Positions 23,848-32,170 of a DNA stretch of 61,153 nt are shown here, piece by piece. Source of the DNA: an uncultured Collinsella sp. (GTDB lineage Bacteria > Actinomycetota > Coriobacteriia > Coriobacteriales > Coriobacteriaceae). The position numbers and the translations under genes are program-made. The stretch is taken from positions 1 to 61,153 of the forward strand of contig UQIK01000013.1 in the NCBI GenBank assembly GCA_900541125.1, read 5' to 3'. The notes under the pieces are model-generated. The model was not told the DNA's origin. It did no database searches and worked only from the letters and a program-made list of their open reading frames with translations. Positions within the stretch are counted from its first letter, which is position 1. Every line of letters starts with the position of its first letter.

Positions 23848-24111
23848 ATGGTTTCTGAGAAGGCTACCCTCGTTAATCCTCAGGGTCTGCACATGCGTCC
23901 GGCTGGTCTGTTCGCCTCCACCATGGGCAAGTACGCCTGTGACGTGACGGTCGTTACCCCCGAGAAGGAGGTCAACGGCAAGTCCCCGATGGCCCTCATG
24001 GCTGCTGGTATCCCCTGCGGCACTGAGGTCGAGGTCAAGTGCGACGGCGCTGACGAGGCCGAGGCTCTGGCTGCTGCCATCGAGCTCATCAAGAGCGGTC
24101 TTGGCGAGTAG
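23848..24111 (+). CDS. ptsH: Phosphocarrier protein HPr
   Basis: The 87-residue HPr relays phosphate from EI to EIIA. His15 lies in GLHMRPA and the regulatory Ser46 in GKSPMALMAAG, so HPr-kinase type control is possible. AAAAGGAG sits before the ATG. An AT-rich stretch near 23780 (TAATATAAAC) may contain its -10, without a clear -35. A hairpin terminator after it should make HPr more abundant than EI. Confidence 0.96.
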   Translation: MVSEKATLVNPQGLHMRPAGLFASTMGKYACDVTVVTPEKEVNGKSPMALMAAGIPCGTEVEVKCDGADEAEALAAAIELIKSGLGE

Positions 24112-24156
24112 AACTCAAACGGGTCGCATGTTGAACAACTAAGTTCATATTTGGGG

Positions 24157-24193
24157 GCGCAGTGACCTGTTCTAAGGTAGCTGCGCTCTTTTG
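24157..24193 (+). terminator. Intra-operon terminator between ptsH and ptsI
   Basis: GCGCAG (24157-24162) pairs with CTGCGC (24181-24186), with an inner ACCT/AGGT stem, then TCTTTTG. It probably allows partial read-through into ptsI. Confidence 0.75.
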
Positions 24194-24244
24194 TCATGGA
24201 TATGGCAAAACGCTTTATCACATGACACGGAGAGAGGAATGGGA

Positions 24245-25948
24245 ATGTATCAGGGAGTCAACGCTTCCGAGGGCATCGGTATCGGCACCGTCATGGTCGC
24301 CGTCGATCCCGACTTGACGTTTGAGCCGCACGAGGTTGCTGATTCGGCAGCAGAGAAGGAGCGCTATCAGTCCGCTCTTTCGGTCTTCTGCGAGAAGACC
24401 CAGGCTCAGGCCGACCACATGAAGGAGACGGTGGGCGAGGCCGAGGCCGAGATCATGAGCGGACACATTGTCCTGGCTCAGGACCCGGGCATGACCGACG
24501 CCATCAACGCCGCCATTGACGGCGGTACCTGCGCCGAGCAGGCGCTCATGGACACCTCGACCATGTTCGAGAACATGTTCCTGTCCATGGACGACGAGAT
24601 GTTCCGTCTGCGTGCGGCCGACATCGCCGACATCCGCACCGGTATTCTGGCCGAGTTGCTGGGCAAGGAGGTCGTCGACCTCTCTGTCCTGCCCGAGAAC
24701 ACCGTCGTTGTCGTGCACGACCTCACGCCGTCCATGACCGCCACGATCGATAAGGCCCACGTTGCCGGTATCGTCACCGAGACCGGTGGCCGCACGTCGC
24801 ACTCCGCGATCATTGCGCGCGCCCTCGAGATCCCGGCTGTCCTTTCGGTTTCCAACAGCTGCACCGCGCTGCGCAACGGTATGACCGTTGTCGTCGACGG
24901 TGGCAAGGGTATCGTCGAGGCCGATCCCGACGAGGAGACGCTCGCCGCCTACACCGCCAAGGCCGAGGCCTTCGCTGCCGAGAAGGCAGCCCTCGAGGCC
25001 TTCCGTGGCAAGCCGTCCGTGACTGCCGATGGCATCAAGAAGATCATCGCCTGCAACATCGGTAACCCCGATGACGTGTCCAACGCGCTCGATCACGACG
25101 CCGAGGCCATCGGTCTGTTCCGCTCCGAGTTCCTGTTCATGGACTCTGCTGAGCTTCCTTCCGAGGAGGAGCAGTTCAACGCCTACCGTAAGGTCGCCAG
25201 CGCGCTCAAGGGTGCTCCGGTCATCATCCGCACGCTCGATGTGGGTGGCGACAAGGAGATTCCGTATCTGCATATGGTCAAGGAAGACAACCCCTTCATG
25301 GGCTTCCGCGCCGTGCGTTACTGCCTTGCCAATCCCGACCAGTACAAGGTCCAGCTCCGCGCTCTGCTGCGCGCTAGCGCCTTCGGTGACGTCAAGATCA
25401 TGATCCCGCTCGTCACCTGCGTCGAGGAGGTCTTGGCTGTCAAGGAGCTCGTCGAGCAGTGCAAGGCCGAGCTGACCGAAGAGGGTCGCAAGTTCAACGA
25501 GAACATCGAGGTCGGCATCATGGTCGAGACGCCCGCCGCTTCGCTGCTCGCAGACCGTCTGGCCGAGGTCGCCGACTTCTTCTCCATCGGCACCAACGAC
25601 CTGATCGGCTACACCATGTGCGCCGACCGTGGCAACGACACCATCTCCAACCTGTACCAGGTGTACTATCCCGCCGTGCTTCGCTCGCTCAAGAACATCA
25701 TCGAGAGCGGTGTGAAGGCCGGCATCATGGTCGGTATGTGCGGCGAGGCCGCTGCCGATCCGCTGCTCGAGCCGCTGCTGATCAGCTGGGGCCTGGAGGA
25801 GTTCTCGATGAGCGCTCCGTCCATCCTGCGCGCCCGCAAGACCATCAGCCAGTGGACCAAGGCCGAGTGCGACGAGCTCGCCGAGAAGGCGCTCGCCTGC
25901 AACACCGCCGCCGAGGTCAAGGCACTGCTCGAGTCCTCAGCTCGCTAA
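24245..25948 (+). CDS. ptsI: PTS enzyme I (PEP-protein phosphotransferase)
   Basis: The 567-residue enzyme moves phosphate from PEP to HPr. The active His is in GGRTSHSAIIARALEIPAV (near residue 187). The PEP-binding domain has ETPAASLLADRLAEVADFFS, GTNDL and the Cys motif VGMCGEAAADP. The ATG at 24245 (MYQGVNASEGIGIG) has GAGAGGA at suitable spacing; an ATG at 24239 is in frame two codons earlier but too close to the ribosome site. Length is normal. Confidence 0.95.
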   Translation: MYQGVNASEGIGIGTVMVAVDPDLTFEPHEVADSAAEKERYQSALSVFCEKTQAQADHMKETVGEAEAEIMSGHIVLAQDPGMTDAINAAIDGGTCAEQALMDTSTMFENMFLSMDDEMFRLRAADIADIRTGILAELLGKEVVDLSVLPENTVVVVHDLTPSMTATIDKAHVAGIVTETGGRTSHSAIIARALEIPAVLSVSNSCTALRNGMTVVVDGGKGIVEADPDEETLAAYTAKAEAFAAEKAALEAFRGKPSVTADGIKKIIACNIGNPDDVSNALDHDAEAIGLFRSEFLFMDSAELPSEEEQFNAYRKVASALKGAPVIIRTLDVGGDKEIPYLHMVKEDNPFMGFRAVRYCLANPDQYKVQLRALLRASAFGDVKIMIPLVTCVEEVLAVKELVEQCKAELTEEGRKFNENIEVGIMVETPAASLLADRLAEVADFFSIGTNDLIGYTMCADRGNDTISNLYQVYYPAVLRSLKNIIESGVKAGIMVGMCGEAAADPLLEPLLISWGLEEFSMSAPSILRARKTISQWTKAECDELAEKALACNTAAEVKALLESSAR

Positions 25949-26022
25949 TTTGGTATCAGAGGTAACCGCGTGGTTGGAATGGGCCGGCCACGCGGCCCTC
26001 ACATATACAGGGGGTACTGTAA

Positions 26023-26955
26023 ATGTTCTACACGCTAACCGCTAACCCGGCTGTCGACATGACGGTTTCGAGCTCTCCGCTCGAGCCCGACGAGAACGTC
26101 CGCACCGGCTCGGCCAGCTACACGGCTAACGGCAAGGGCCTCGACGTGTCCTTCGCCTTTAAGAAGATGGGCGTCGACACCGTCGCGCTCGGCTTCTTCG
26201 CCGGCTTCACGGGCAAGTTTATCGTCGAGGAGGTCATGAACCTGGGTTGCCTGTGCCGCCCGGTCTGGACCGACGGTATCACTCGCATCAACACCTACGT
26301 CAACGATGGCCAGCACGAGTACGGCATCCTGAACCCGGGTGCTCCGATCACGCCGCAGCACCAGGAGGAGCTCTACAACATCTTGGACACCGCGGGCGAT
26401 CTTGAGTGCCTGATCGTTTCCGGCTCCGTGCCTCCCAAAGCTACGCCTGACTTCCTGGCTCAGGTCATGGAGCACGCTCAGGCTCGTGGCGCCGACGTCG
26501 TCTTGGACCTGTCCTCCGACAAGCTCAAGGAGCTCGCTCACAAGAAGCCGCTGCTCATCAAGCCGAACCATCATGAGATGAAGGCCATCTTCGGCGTGCC
26601 GGTCGACACCGACGACGAGGTTCGCGTTGCCATGAAGATGGCTCACGACGCTGGCGTTCAGAACGTGCTGCTCACCCGTGGTAGCCGCGGCGACGCTTAC
26701 TTCTCCAACGGCGAGGACATCTGGTACGCCAAGCGTGAGTTCAACATCAAGCTGGTTTCTTCCGTCTGCGCCGGCGACTGCACCCTCGCTGCGTTCCTGC
26801 ACAAGTGGTATAGGGATCGCGACAACGTCGAGGAGGCCATGAAGCTCGCTATGGCCACCGGCGCCAACGTTGCCGAGTCCGTCGGCATCGGCGACTTCGG
26901 TCACGTCGACGAGTACAGCAAGCGCGTTGCTGTCCGCAAGCTCGATCGTCAGTAA
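26023..26955 (+). CDS. fruK: 1-phosphofructokinase-like PfkB kinase, paralogue 1
   Basis: The 310-residue PfkB-family kinase probably converts fructose-1-phosphate to fructose-1,6-bisphosphate. It starts with the family pattern YTLTANPAVDMTV, has NGKGLDVSFAFKKMGVDT, and holds the catalytic Asp in SSVCAGDCTLAAF. The usual GAGDS is CAGDC here. AGGGGGT precedes the ATG. It lies 74 bases after ptsI. A second, similar kinase gene follows. Tagatose-6-phosphate or 6-phosphofructo-kinase activity is a possible alternative. Confidence 0.88.
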   Translation: MFYTLTANPAVDMTVSSSPLEPDENVRTGSASYTANGKGLDVSFAFKKMGVDTVALGFFAGFTGKFIVEEVMNLGCLCRPVWTDGITRINTYVNDGQHEYGILNPGAPITPQHQEELYNILDTAGDLECLIVSGSVPPKATPDFLAQVMEHAQARGADVVLDLSSDKLKELAHKKPLLIKPNHHEMKAIFGVPVDTDDEVRVAMKMAHDAGVQNVLLTRGSRGDAYFSNGEDIWYAKREFNIKLVSSVCAGDCTLAAFLHKWYRDRDNVEEAMKLAMATGANVAESVGIGDFGHVDEYSKRVAVRKLDRQ

Positions 26956-26984
26956 TCGAAACGCGACATATTCGTGCGCATGCG

Positions 26985-27014
26985 GCGCCCCGGTTTCGGC
27001 TGGGGCGTCTTTTT
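26985..27014 (+). terminator. Terminator after the first fruK paralogue
   Basis: GGCGCCCC pairs with GGGGCGTC (one G-U) and is followed by TTTTT. The next kinase gene therefore probably has its own promoter; a TATACT lies at 27104-27109. Confidence 0.8.
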
Positions 27015-27143
27015 GTTCCGCCACGGGGGAGAGGTGTCCCGCCGTACTTCATCGCTTCCACACCGTTCACCGAGTTGTCCTAGCCTTTTACCGATGCGTG
27101 GAATATACTTTCATTAACACGTTGCTTCGTGAAAGGAACATTC

Positions 27144-28076
27144 ATGATTTACACGCTCACTGCAAATCCCGCCATTGACTACAACATCGCCTGCGACGGC
27201 CTTGCTGCCAACACCGTCACGCGTACTCGCAACGCCGTCTATACGCCCAACGGCAAGGGCCTCAACGTCTCGTTTACGCTTGACCACTACGGTGTCGACA
27301 CCACGATCCTGGGCTTCTTCGCTGGCTTCTCGGGCGAGTTCATCGTCAAGGGCGCCGAGGCCCTGGGCGTGCCCGTCAAGCCCGTGTGGACCGACGGCAT
27401 CACGCGCGTCAACGTGTTCCTCAATGCCGGCCCCGACACCGAGTACAACATGGTCAACGCCGGTGCCGCCATCAACGAGGCCAATGAGCAGGAGATGTTT
27501 GAGCTCATCGATTCGCTCGATGACATGACCTGTCTGGTCATCAGCGGCTCGCTGCCTCCCAACACTTCCGAGGGCTTCCTGGCCGAGGTCCTGCGCCGCG
27601 TCAAGGCCAAGGGGTCCGAGTTCGTCCTCGATATCTCGAGCCATCAGCTGGCAGACCTCATTGCCATGGAGCCGCTGCTGATCAAGCCCAATGACGATGA
27701 GCTGCTCGACATCTTTGGCATTAAGGTGAGCGGTGGCGACGACGAGTCCGTCAAGGGCGCGATGACCGAGCTGCACGCCAAGGGCGCCAAGAACGTGCTG
27801 CTGACCCTTGGTGGCGCCGGTGCGTACTTCTCCAACGGCGAGCACATCTGGTTTGCCAATCGCACCTTCGACGTCAAGCTGCTGTCGACGGTGTGCGCCG
27901 GCGATTCCTCGCTGGCTGCCTTCCTGTCCGTATGGCACGACGCCCCCGAGCGAGTCGAGGATGCCCTGCGCCTTTCGATGGCTACCGGCGCCAACGTGGT
28001 CGAGTGCCCGGGCCTGGGCGACTTTGCCAAGGTGGACGAATACAAGAAGCACATCGAGGTTCGCCAGGTCTGCTAG
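27144..28076 (+). CDS. fruK: 1-phosphofructokinase-like PfkB kinase, paralogue 2
   Basis: This 310-residue kinase has the same length as its upstream neighbour and shares long stretches with it (YTLTANPA, WTDGITR, GSxPP, YFSNGE). The catalytic segment is STVCAGDSSLAAF. GAAAGGAAC precedes the ATG at 27144. The pair looks like a tandem duplication that has diverged, perhaps with different sugar-phosphate preferences. It is flanked by terminators on both sides, so it can be expressed apart from paralogue 1. Confidence 0.88.
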   Translation: MIYTLTANPAIDYNIACDGLAANTVTRTRNAVYTPNGKGLNVSFTLDHYGVDTTILGFFAGFSGEFIVKGAEALGVPVKPVWTDGITRVNVFLNAGPDTEYNMVNAGAAINEANEQEMFELIDSLDDMTCLVISGSLPPNTSEGFLAEVLRRVKAKGSEFVLDISSHQLADLIAMEPLLIKPNDDELLDIFGIKVSGGDDESVKGAMTELHAKGAKNVLLTLGGAGAYFSNGEHIWFANRTFDVKLLSTVCAGDSSLAAFLSVWHDAPERVEDALRLSMATGANVVECPGLGDFAKVDEYKKHIEVRQVC

Positions 28077-28098
28077 CAGCATCGATACGTCGTTGCCC

Positions 28099-28136
28099 AA
28101 CACCCGCTTTGGATTACCAAGGCGGGTGTTTTTTTT
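28099..28136 (+). terminator. Terminator after the second fruK paralogue
   Basis: AACACCCGC (28099-28107) pairs with GCGGGTGTT (28122-28130), followed by a run of eight T. Confidence 0.93.
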
Positions 28137-28273
28137 GCGCGCTGAACGTATGTGGCGTCTGCTGTCTCGTTTTATCTAATCGACGACGCGATTGCGTGTG
28201 CGTGCTTTCTCGTTTCTTGTTAGACTTCTTGAGAACCATCGATTTACGCTCACAAGTGCAGGAGGCCATAGGC

Positions 28274-29668
28274 ATGTGCAATGTTTCGCTCAACGGTACT
28301 CAACCGTCCGATGCGTCCCTTCGCGTCCTGCGCGCGCTTGAGGCGGCTGGTCTTGAGACTTGGTACGTGGGTGGTTGGGTGCGCGACGCCCTGATGGGGT
28401 GCCCCAGCCACGATGTTGATATGTGCTGTAGCGGCCTGTGGCAGGAGTCCAAAGCGGCGCTCGAGGCCGCTGGTATCGCGGTCGTGGAGTCGGGCATTAA
28501 ATTTGGCGGAATCACGGCTATTTCCGATGGCGAGCGTATCGAGGTCACCACGTACCGCCTGGATGGCTTTTACACCGATGGGCGCCATCCTCAGAGTGTC
28601 GAGCGTGCCGCCTCGCTCGAGGACGATCTGGCGCGCCGCGACTTTACCGTCAACGCCATGGCCTGGCATCCCGAGCGCGGGCTTGTCGACCGCTACGACG
28701 GCCAGGGTGACTTGGAGCGCAAGCTGATTCGCGCTGTCGGCGATCCCAAGCGTCGCTTTAACGAGGACGCCCTTCGTATGCTGCGTGCGGTACGCTTTGC
28801 CTGCCGCCTGGACTTTATGATTGAGCCCGAGACAAAGCGCGCGCTTGCTGAGTGCGCGCCGCTGCTCGATGCCGTGGCGCGTGAGCGTGTGGGTATTGAG
28901 CTCGAGGGCATTCTTTCGACCGGTCATGGGGGAGACGCGATGCTGCGCTACCCCGAGCTCATCTGTGCCTCTGTGCCCGAGTTGGCAGCGGGTCGCGGGT
29001 TTGATCAGCGAAGTGTCTATCATGCGTTTAACGTTTACGAGCATATCGCCCGTGTGCTGACGGTGGCAGGGGAGCTTGCGCTGTGCGACGGCGTCGCGCC
29101 CTCGTCGAGCCTTATGTGGGCGGCGTTTTTGCACGATGTGTCCAAGCCCGAGTGCTTCACGGTCGATCACGCCGGCAGCGGACACTTCTACGGTCATCCC
29201 GAGCTCGGCGCCAAGAAAGCGCGTGTCATTATGGATCGCCTGGCCCTCTCGCACGACCTGGTGCGCGACGTGTGCCTGCTCATCAAATATCACGACAAGC
29301 CGCTGCGCCCCGAGCGCTCCTGCCTGCTCAATATGATGCGCGCGCTTTCGGGTGAGGGCGTCGACACGGCCCGCCTGATTGACGAGCTCATGGATCTTAA
29401 GCGTGCCGACACGCTCGGCAAGGCCCCGTCGTGCTTCTATTATGTCGAAACGATTGAGGAGATGCGCGCGATGTCTCACGAGCTGCTGAAGGCGGGGGAG
29501 CCCTATACGCTCAAGATGCTCGCCATCAACGGCGGCGACTTGATCCGTGCTGGAGTCAAGCCCGGGCCGGAACTGGGGCAGCTTCTCAACTCCGCCCTCG
29601 ACGCCGTGATCGAAGACAACATTTCCAACGAGCGCGAAGCTCTTTTGGTCCATCTCAACTTGAATTAG
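28274..29668 (+). CDS. cca: CCA tRNA nucleotidyltransferase
   Basis: The 464-residue protein matures tRNA 3' ends. The N-terminal class II nucleotidyltransferase domain has GGWVRDALMGCPSHDVDM and LARRDFTVNAMAWHP, and then the RNA-binding helix RRFNEDALRMLRAVRFACRL. A C-terminal HD-like region has AAFLHDVSKPECF and LIKYHD, as in bifunctional or HD-containing Cca proteins. The ATG at 28274 follows GCAGGAGG. tRNA-Glu follows 127 bases later. Confidence 0.93.
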   Translation: MCNVSLNGTQPSDASLRVLRALEAAGLETWYVGGWVRDALMGCPSHDVDMCCSGLWQESKAALEAAGIAVVESGIKFGGITAISDGERIEVTTYRLDGFYTDGRHPQSVERAASLEDDLARRDFTVNAMAWHPERGLVDRYDGQGDLERKLIRAVGDPKRRFNEDALRMLRAVRFACRLDFMIEPETKRALAECAPLLDAVARERVGIELEGILSTGHGGDAMLRYPELICASVPELAAGRGFDQRSVYHAFNVYEHIARVLTVAGELALCDGVAPSSSLMWAAFLHDVSKPECFTVDHAGSGHFYGHPELGAKKARVIMDRLALSHDLVRDVCLLIKYHDKPLRPERSCLLNMMRALSGEGVDTARLIDELMDLKRADTLGKAPSCFYYVETIEEMRAMSHELLKAGEPYTLKMLAINGGDLIRAGVKPGPELGQLLNSALDAVIEDNISNEREALLVHLNLN

Positions 29669-29732
29669 CTACCCAGTTTACCTGCGTGTTCCATAACCTG
29701 CCGACAATTTTTCGGCAATTTGGAATTTCTTC

Positions 29733-29761
29733 TTGCGCTGTCGTTTTTTGTCCCGTAATAT
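29733..29761 (+). promoter_or_regulatory. Candidate promoter of tRNA-Glu
   Basis: TTGCGC (29733-29738) and TAATAT (29756-29761) are separated by exactly 17 bases. The predicted start near 29768 is 28 bases before the mature tRNA. Confidence 0.65.
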
Positions 29762-29795
29762 ATTTCCTCGCAGCACGGCAGTGCAGATGTCATGT

Positions 29796-29872
29796 GGCCC
29801 GTTCGTCTAGCGGTTTAGGACGCCGCCCTCTCAAGGCGGAGATCACCAGTTCGAATCTGGTACGGGCTACCA
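29796..29872 (+). tRNA. tRNA-Glu (CTC anticodon)
   Basis: A full cloverleaf is visible. The acceptor GGCCCGT pairs with ACGGGCT. The anticodon stem CCGCC/GGCGG holds the loop CTCTCAA, with anticodon CTC at 29830-29832. The T arm is CCAGTTCGAATCTGG, and CCA is encoded at 29870-29872. The first pair is G-U. It decodes GAG. Confidence 0.96.
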
Positions 29873-29882
29873 CGGATCTGAT

Positions 29883-29917
29883 ACCCGGACTTCCCATGGA
29901 AGGCCGGGTTTTTTATT
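29883..29917 (+). terminator. Terminator after tRNA-Glu
   Basis: ACCCGG/CCGGGT with an inner CTTCC/GGAAG stem, followed by TTTTTTATTTT. Confidence 0.93.
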
Positions 29918-30022
29918 TTCAAACAACCGTCTGCAATTCCCGTTTGAACCAGAGCTTTGCGTTCTGCTTATGGTCCTTGCGGGTACAATATCCAAGATAT
30001 TTTGACTGTTAGAAGGAGTCTC

Positions 30023-31330
30023 ATGACGGAGTCCTCTCAGCATACGTCTAAGCCCCAGGTCGAGGTTGAGGCCTCGGGCGGAGATGACAATAAGAGCGCA
30101 CGCCGCGGCGCCATCTTTATCGGCGTCGTGCTGGTGGGTTATATCGTCTATCTGGTGGTAACCGGGCAGATGGGGCAGTTCTGGGCCGCTATGTCGAGCG
30201 TGCAGGCGTCATGGCTCTTTGTCGCGTGTCTTTGCATGTTCATGTATCTGTTCTTTGGCATTGTGGCCTATGCGATCGCTGTCTGGCTCGACCCCAATTC
30301 ACCCGTCGGCATTCGCGACCTGATCTCGGTCGAGGCGAGTGGCATCTTCTTTGGCAACCTCACGCCTATGATGATGGGATCGACTCCCGCCCAGATCTAC
30401 CGTCTGACCAAAGCGGGCCAAAATGTCGGCGAGGCCGGAGCCACGCAATTTACGCGCTTTATCGTGTATCAGTTTGGCCTCGTTGCCTGGGGCGCTATCC
30501 TACTGCTTGCTCGCATGCCTTTTTTTGCCGAGCGCTATGGCGACATGACGCTGCTGTGCGTCTTTAGCTTTGGTGGGCACTGCTGCATCTTGCTGGGCAT
30601 CTTCGCCGTCGCGCTCATGCCTAAGACCGTCACGCGCGTCGCCCATTGCATTATCAATTGGCTCGAGCGCATTGGTGTCTCGGCCACTAAGATCGAGGGA
30701 TGGCGCACGTTTGTCGATGGCGAGATCTACTCCTTCTCCGAGAAGTTCAAGCTTTCGGCCGGACATTTTTCTTCCATGCTGCTCACCGTGTTTATCACCA
30801 TGCTGCAGCTCGCGTTTTTCTATCTGGTTCCGTATTTCCTGATGCTTGCTTTTGGCCACCACGAGGTCGACTTTTTTTCGGTCATGGCTGCGAGCGCCTT
30901 TGTCCAGCTGCTGAGCTCTGCGGTTCCCTTGCCCGGCGGAACTGGTGGCGCTGAGGGCGGCTTTGCATTGTTCTTGGGTCATTTCTTTGGGTCGGCTTCG
31001 ACCGCCGGCTATCTTCTGTGGCGTCTCATTACGTTTATTGCCCCTACCATTTTGGCTGCGCCTCTGCTGGGACTTAAGAGCGCCCACAACGAGAGCATCC
31101 ATGCGCGCTGGGATCGTGTGATGCGCAAGCTCGGCCGCACGCCTCAGACGCCCTCTGCGCCCACTAAGCCGCACCCCACGAATGCTGTTACCGTTGATCC
31201 CGGGAAGCACGCTCAGAAGGCTTCTGGGACCGCTAAGCCGGCTCATAAAGCCTATGTGCGCCAGACAGGCGACGGTATTCGCGTATCTCCGTCGGCGCTC
31301 AATAAGAAGAAGCATCCTAAGTCGCAGTAG
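30023..31330 (+). CDS. Lysylphosphatidylglycerol synthase-like/UPF0104 flippase-type membrane protein
   Basis: The 435-residue integral membrane protein has about eight hydrophobic helices. It shows the UPF0104 (LPG_synthase_TM) landmarks SGIFFGNLTPMMMGSTPAQI and SSAVPLPGGTGGAEGGF. The family includes the flippase half of MprF and stand-alone lipid transporters, so transfer of a lipid across the membrane is likely. It lacks the soluble aminoacyltransferase half of MprF. The C-terminal 90 residues are cytoplasmic, basic and Pro/Lys-rich. AGAAGGAG precedes the ATG at 30023. A TACAAT at 29987 may be its -10. Confidence 0.83.
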   Translation: MTESSQHTSKPQVEVEASGGDDNKSARRGAIFIGVVLVGYIVYLVVTGQMGQFWAAMSSVQASWLFVACLCMFMYLFFGIVAYAIAVWLDPNSPVGIRDLISVEASGIFFGNLTPMMMGSTPAQIYRLTKAGQNVGEAGATQFTRFIVYQFGLVAWGAILLLARMPFFAERYGDMTLLCVFSFGGHCCILLGIFAVALMPKTVTRVAHCIINWLERIGVSATKIEGWRTFVDGEIYSFSEKFKLSAGHFSSMLLTVFITMLQLAFFYLVPYFLMLAFGHHEVDFFSVMAASAFVQLLSSAVPLPGGTGGAEGGFALFLGHFFGSASTAGYLLWRLITFIAPTILAAPLLGLKSAHNESIHARWDRVMRKLGRTPQTPSAPTKPHPTNAVTVDPGKHAQKASGTAKPAHKAYVRQTGDGIRVSPSALNKKKHPKSQ

Positions 31331-31379
31331 GGCAGTCGTGCGTTCTTCATGATGCGGGGCATATTTGTGCTGCATGGGG

Positions 31380-31403
31380 GATAATCCTCTTACGTAGATT
31401 ATC
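31380..31403. promoter_or_regulatory. Candidate TetR operator
   Basis: GATAATC (31380-31386) and GATTATC (31397-31403) form a perfect 7-base inverted repeat with 10 bases between, 43 bases before the TetR-type gene. Such spacing fits autoregulation. No -35/-10 pair is convincing here. Confidence 0.4.
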
Positions 31404-31446
31404 TCTCATCTGTTGATGAATGCTCGCATATCGAAGGGACACGTCC

Positions 31447-32058
31447 ATGGCAACCAGCAAACCGCGTCTTGACCGCCGCATCGTTCGCAGCCGCAATGCC
31501 ATCCTTTCGGCTTTCGAGCGCCTGCTCATGGAAAAGCCGCTGGCAGACATTACGGTGAGTGCTATCGCGCGCGAGGCCAATGTCGACCGCAAAACCTTCT
31601 ACGTTCACTTTGGCACGGTTGATGGCCTGCTCGATGCCATTGCCGTCGATGTGGTGGAGATGATTGTCGACTCGGTCGAGAAAACGCTTGCTTCCATGGA
31701 CGGCGACACCAACGAGCGCGCTCTTGGCGCGGCGGCGAGCTTCTTTAAAACCGTTAACGAGGCGCTATGTAATAACCTCGTGCTCAATCGTCAGCTGATC
31801 GAGAACATTCCGCTCGATGATTTTATGGCTCGTCTTCGTGCACCGCTCGAGCACGAGATTGCCGAGCGCGATCTGCTGCCCCAAGGTCTCAAGGACGAGA
31901 TGTTCGACTACTATCTGGCGTTTTTGCTGTCGGGTATTATCGGAATCTATCGCACGTGGGCGCTGTCTGACGGCTCGGTTCCTATCGTGCGCGTCTCTGA
32001 GGTCGCCAACGACCTGACTCTCAATGGCCTGTCGAGTCTGGAATCTCGCTTGGATTAG
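31447..32058 (+). CDS. TetR-family transcriptional regulator
   Basis: The 203-residue regulator has an N-terminal helix-turn-helix (about residues 15-60; DITVSAIAREANVDRKTFYV) and a variable all-helical ligand domain. AAGGGA precedes the ATG. The regulated gene is not evident: upstream lies the flippase-like gene, downstream the edge of the corrinoid island. The C-terminal half resembles TetR_C_8-type regulators such as DhaS, an impression only. Confidence 0.85.
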   Translation: MATSKPRLDRRIVRSRNAILSAFERLLMEKPLADITVSAIAREANVDRKTFYVHFGTVDGLLDAIAVDVVEMIVDSVEKTLASMDGDTNERALGAAASFFKTVNEALCNNLVLNRQLIENIPLDDFMARLRAPLEHEIAERDLLPQGLKDEMFDYYLAFLLSGIIGIYRTWALSDGSVPIVRVSEVANDLTLNGLSSLESRLD

Positions 32059-32060
32059 GC

Positions 32061-32153
32061 CTAGTTGGGCTCGTCGGCGTGGAAATTCCTGTTCACGAGG
32101 TTCTCCGGCGCCTTGGAGACCTCACAGGCGTAGGAGCTGTAGCCTGAGGATCC
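32061..32153 (-). pseudogene. Relic of an IS3-family transposase (OrfB)
   Basis: Thirty open codons on the minus strand end in TAG at 32061-32063. They read GYSSYACEVSKAPENLV, then NRNFHADEPN. This matches the segment before the DDE core of IS3-group OrfB proteins, which typically reads like YSSYKGE...NLxxRDFxAxxPNxxW. There is no start codon, no catalytic domain, and a stop precedes it at 32154-32156. It is a short fossil at the left edge of the corrinoid island. Confidence 0.6.
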
Positions 32154-32170
32154 TTAAAATAAAGTCCAGT

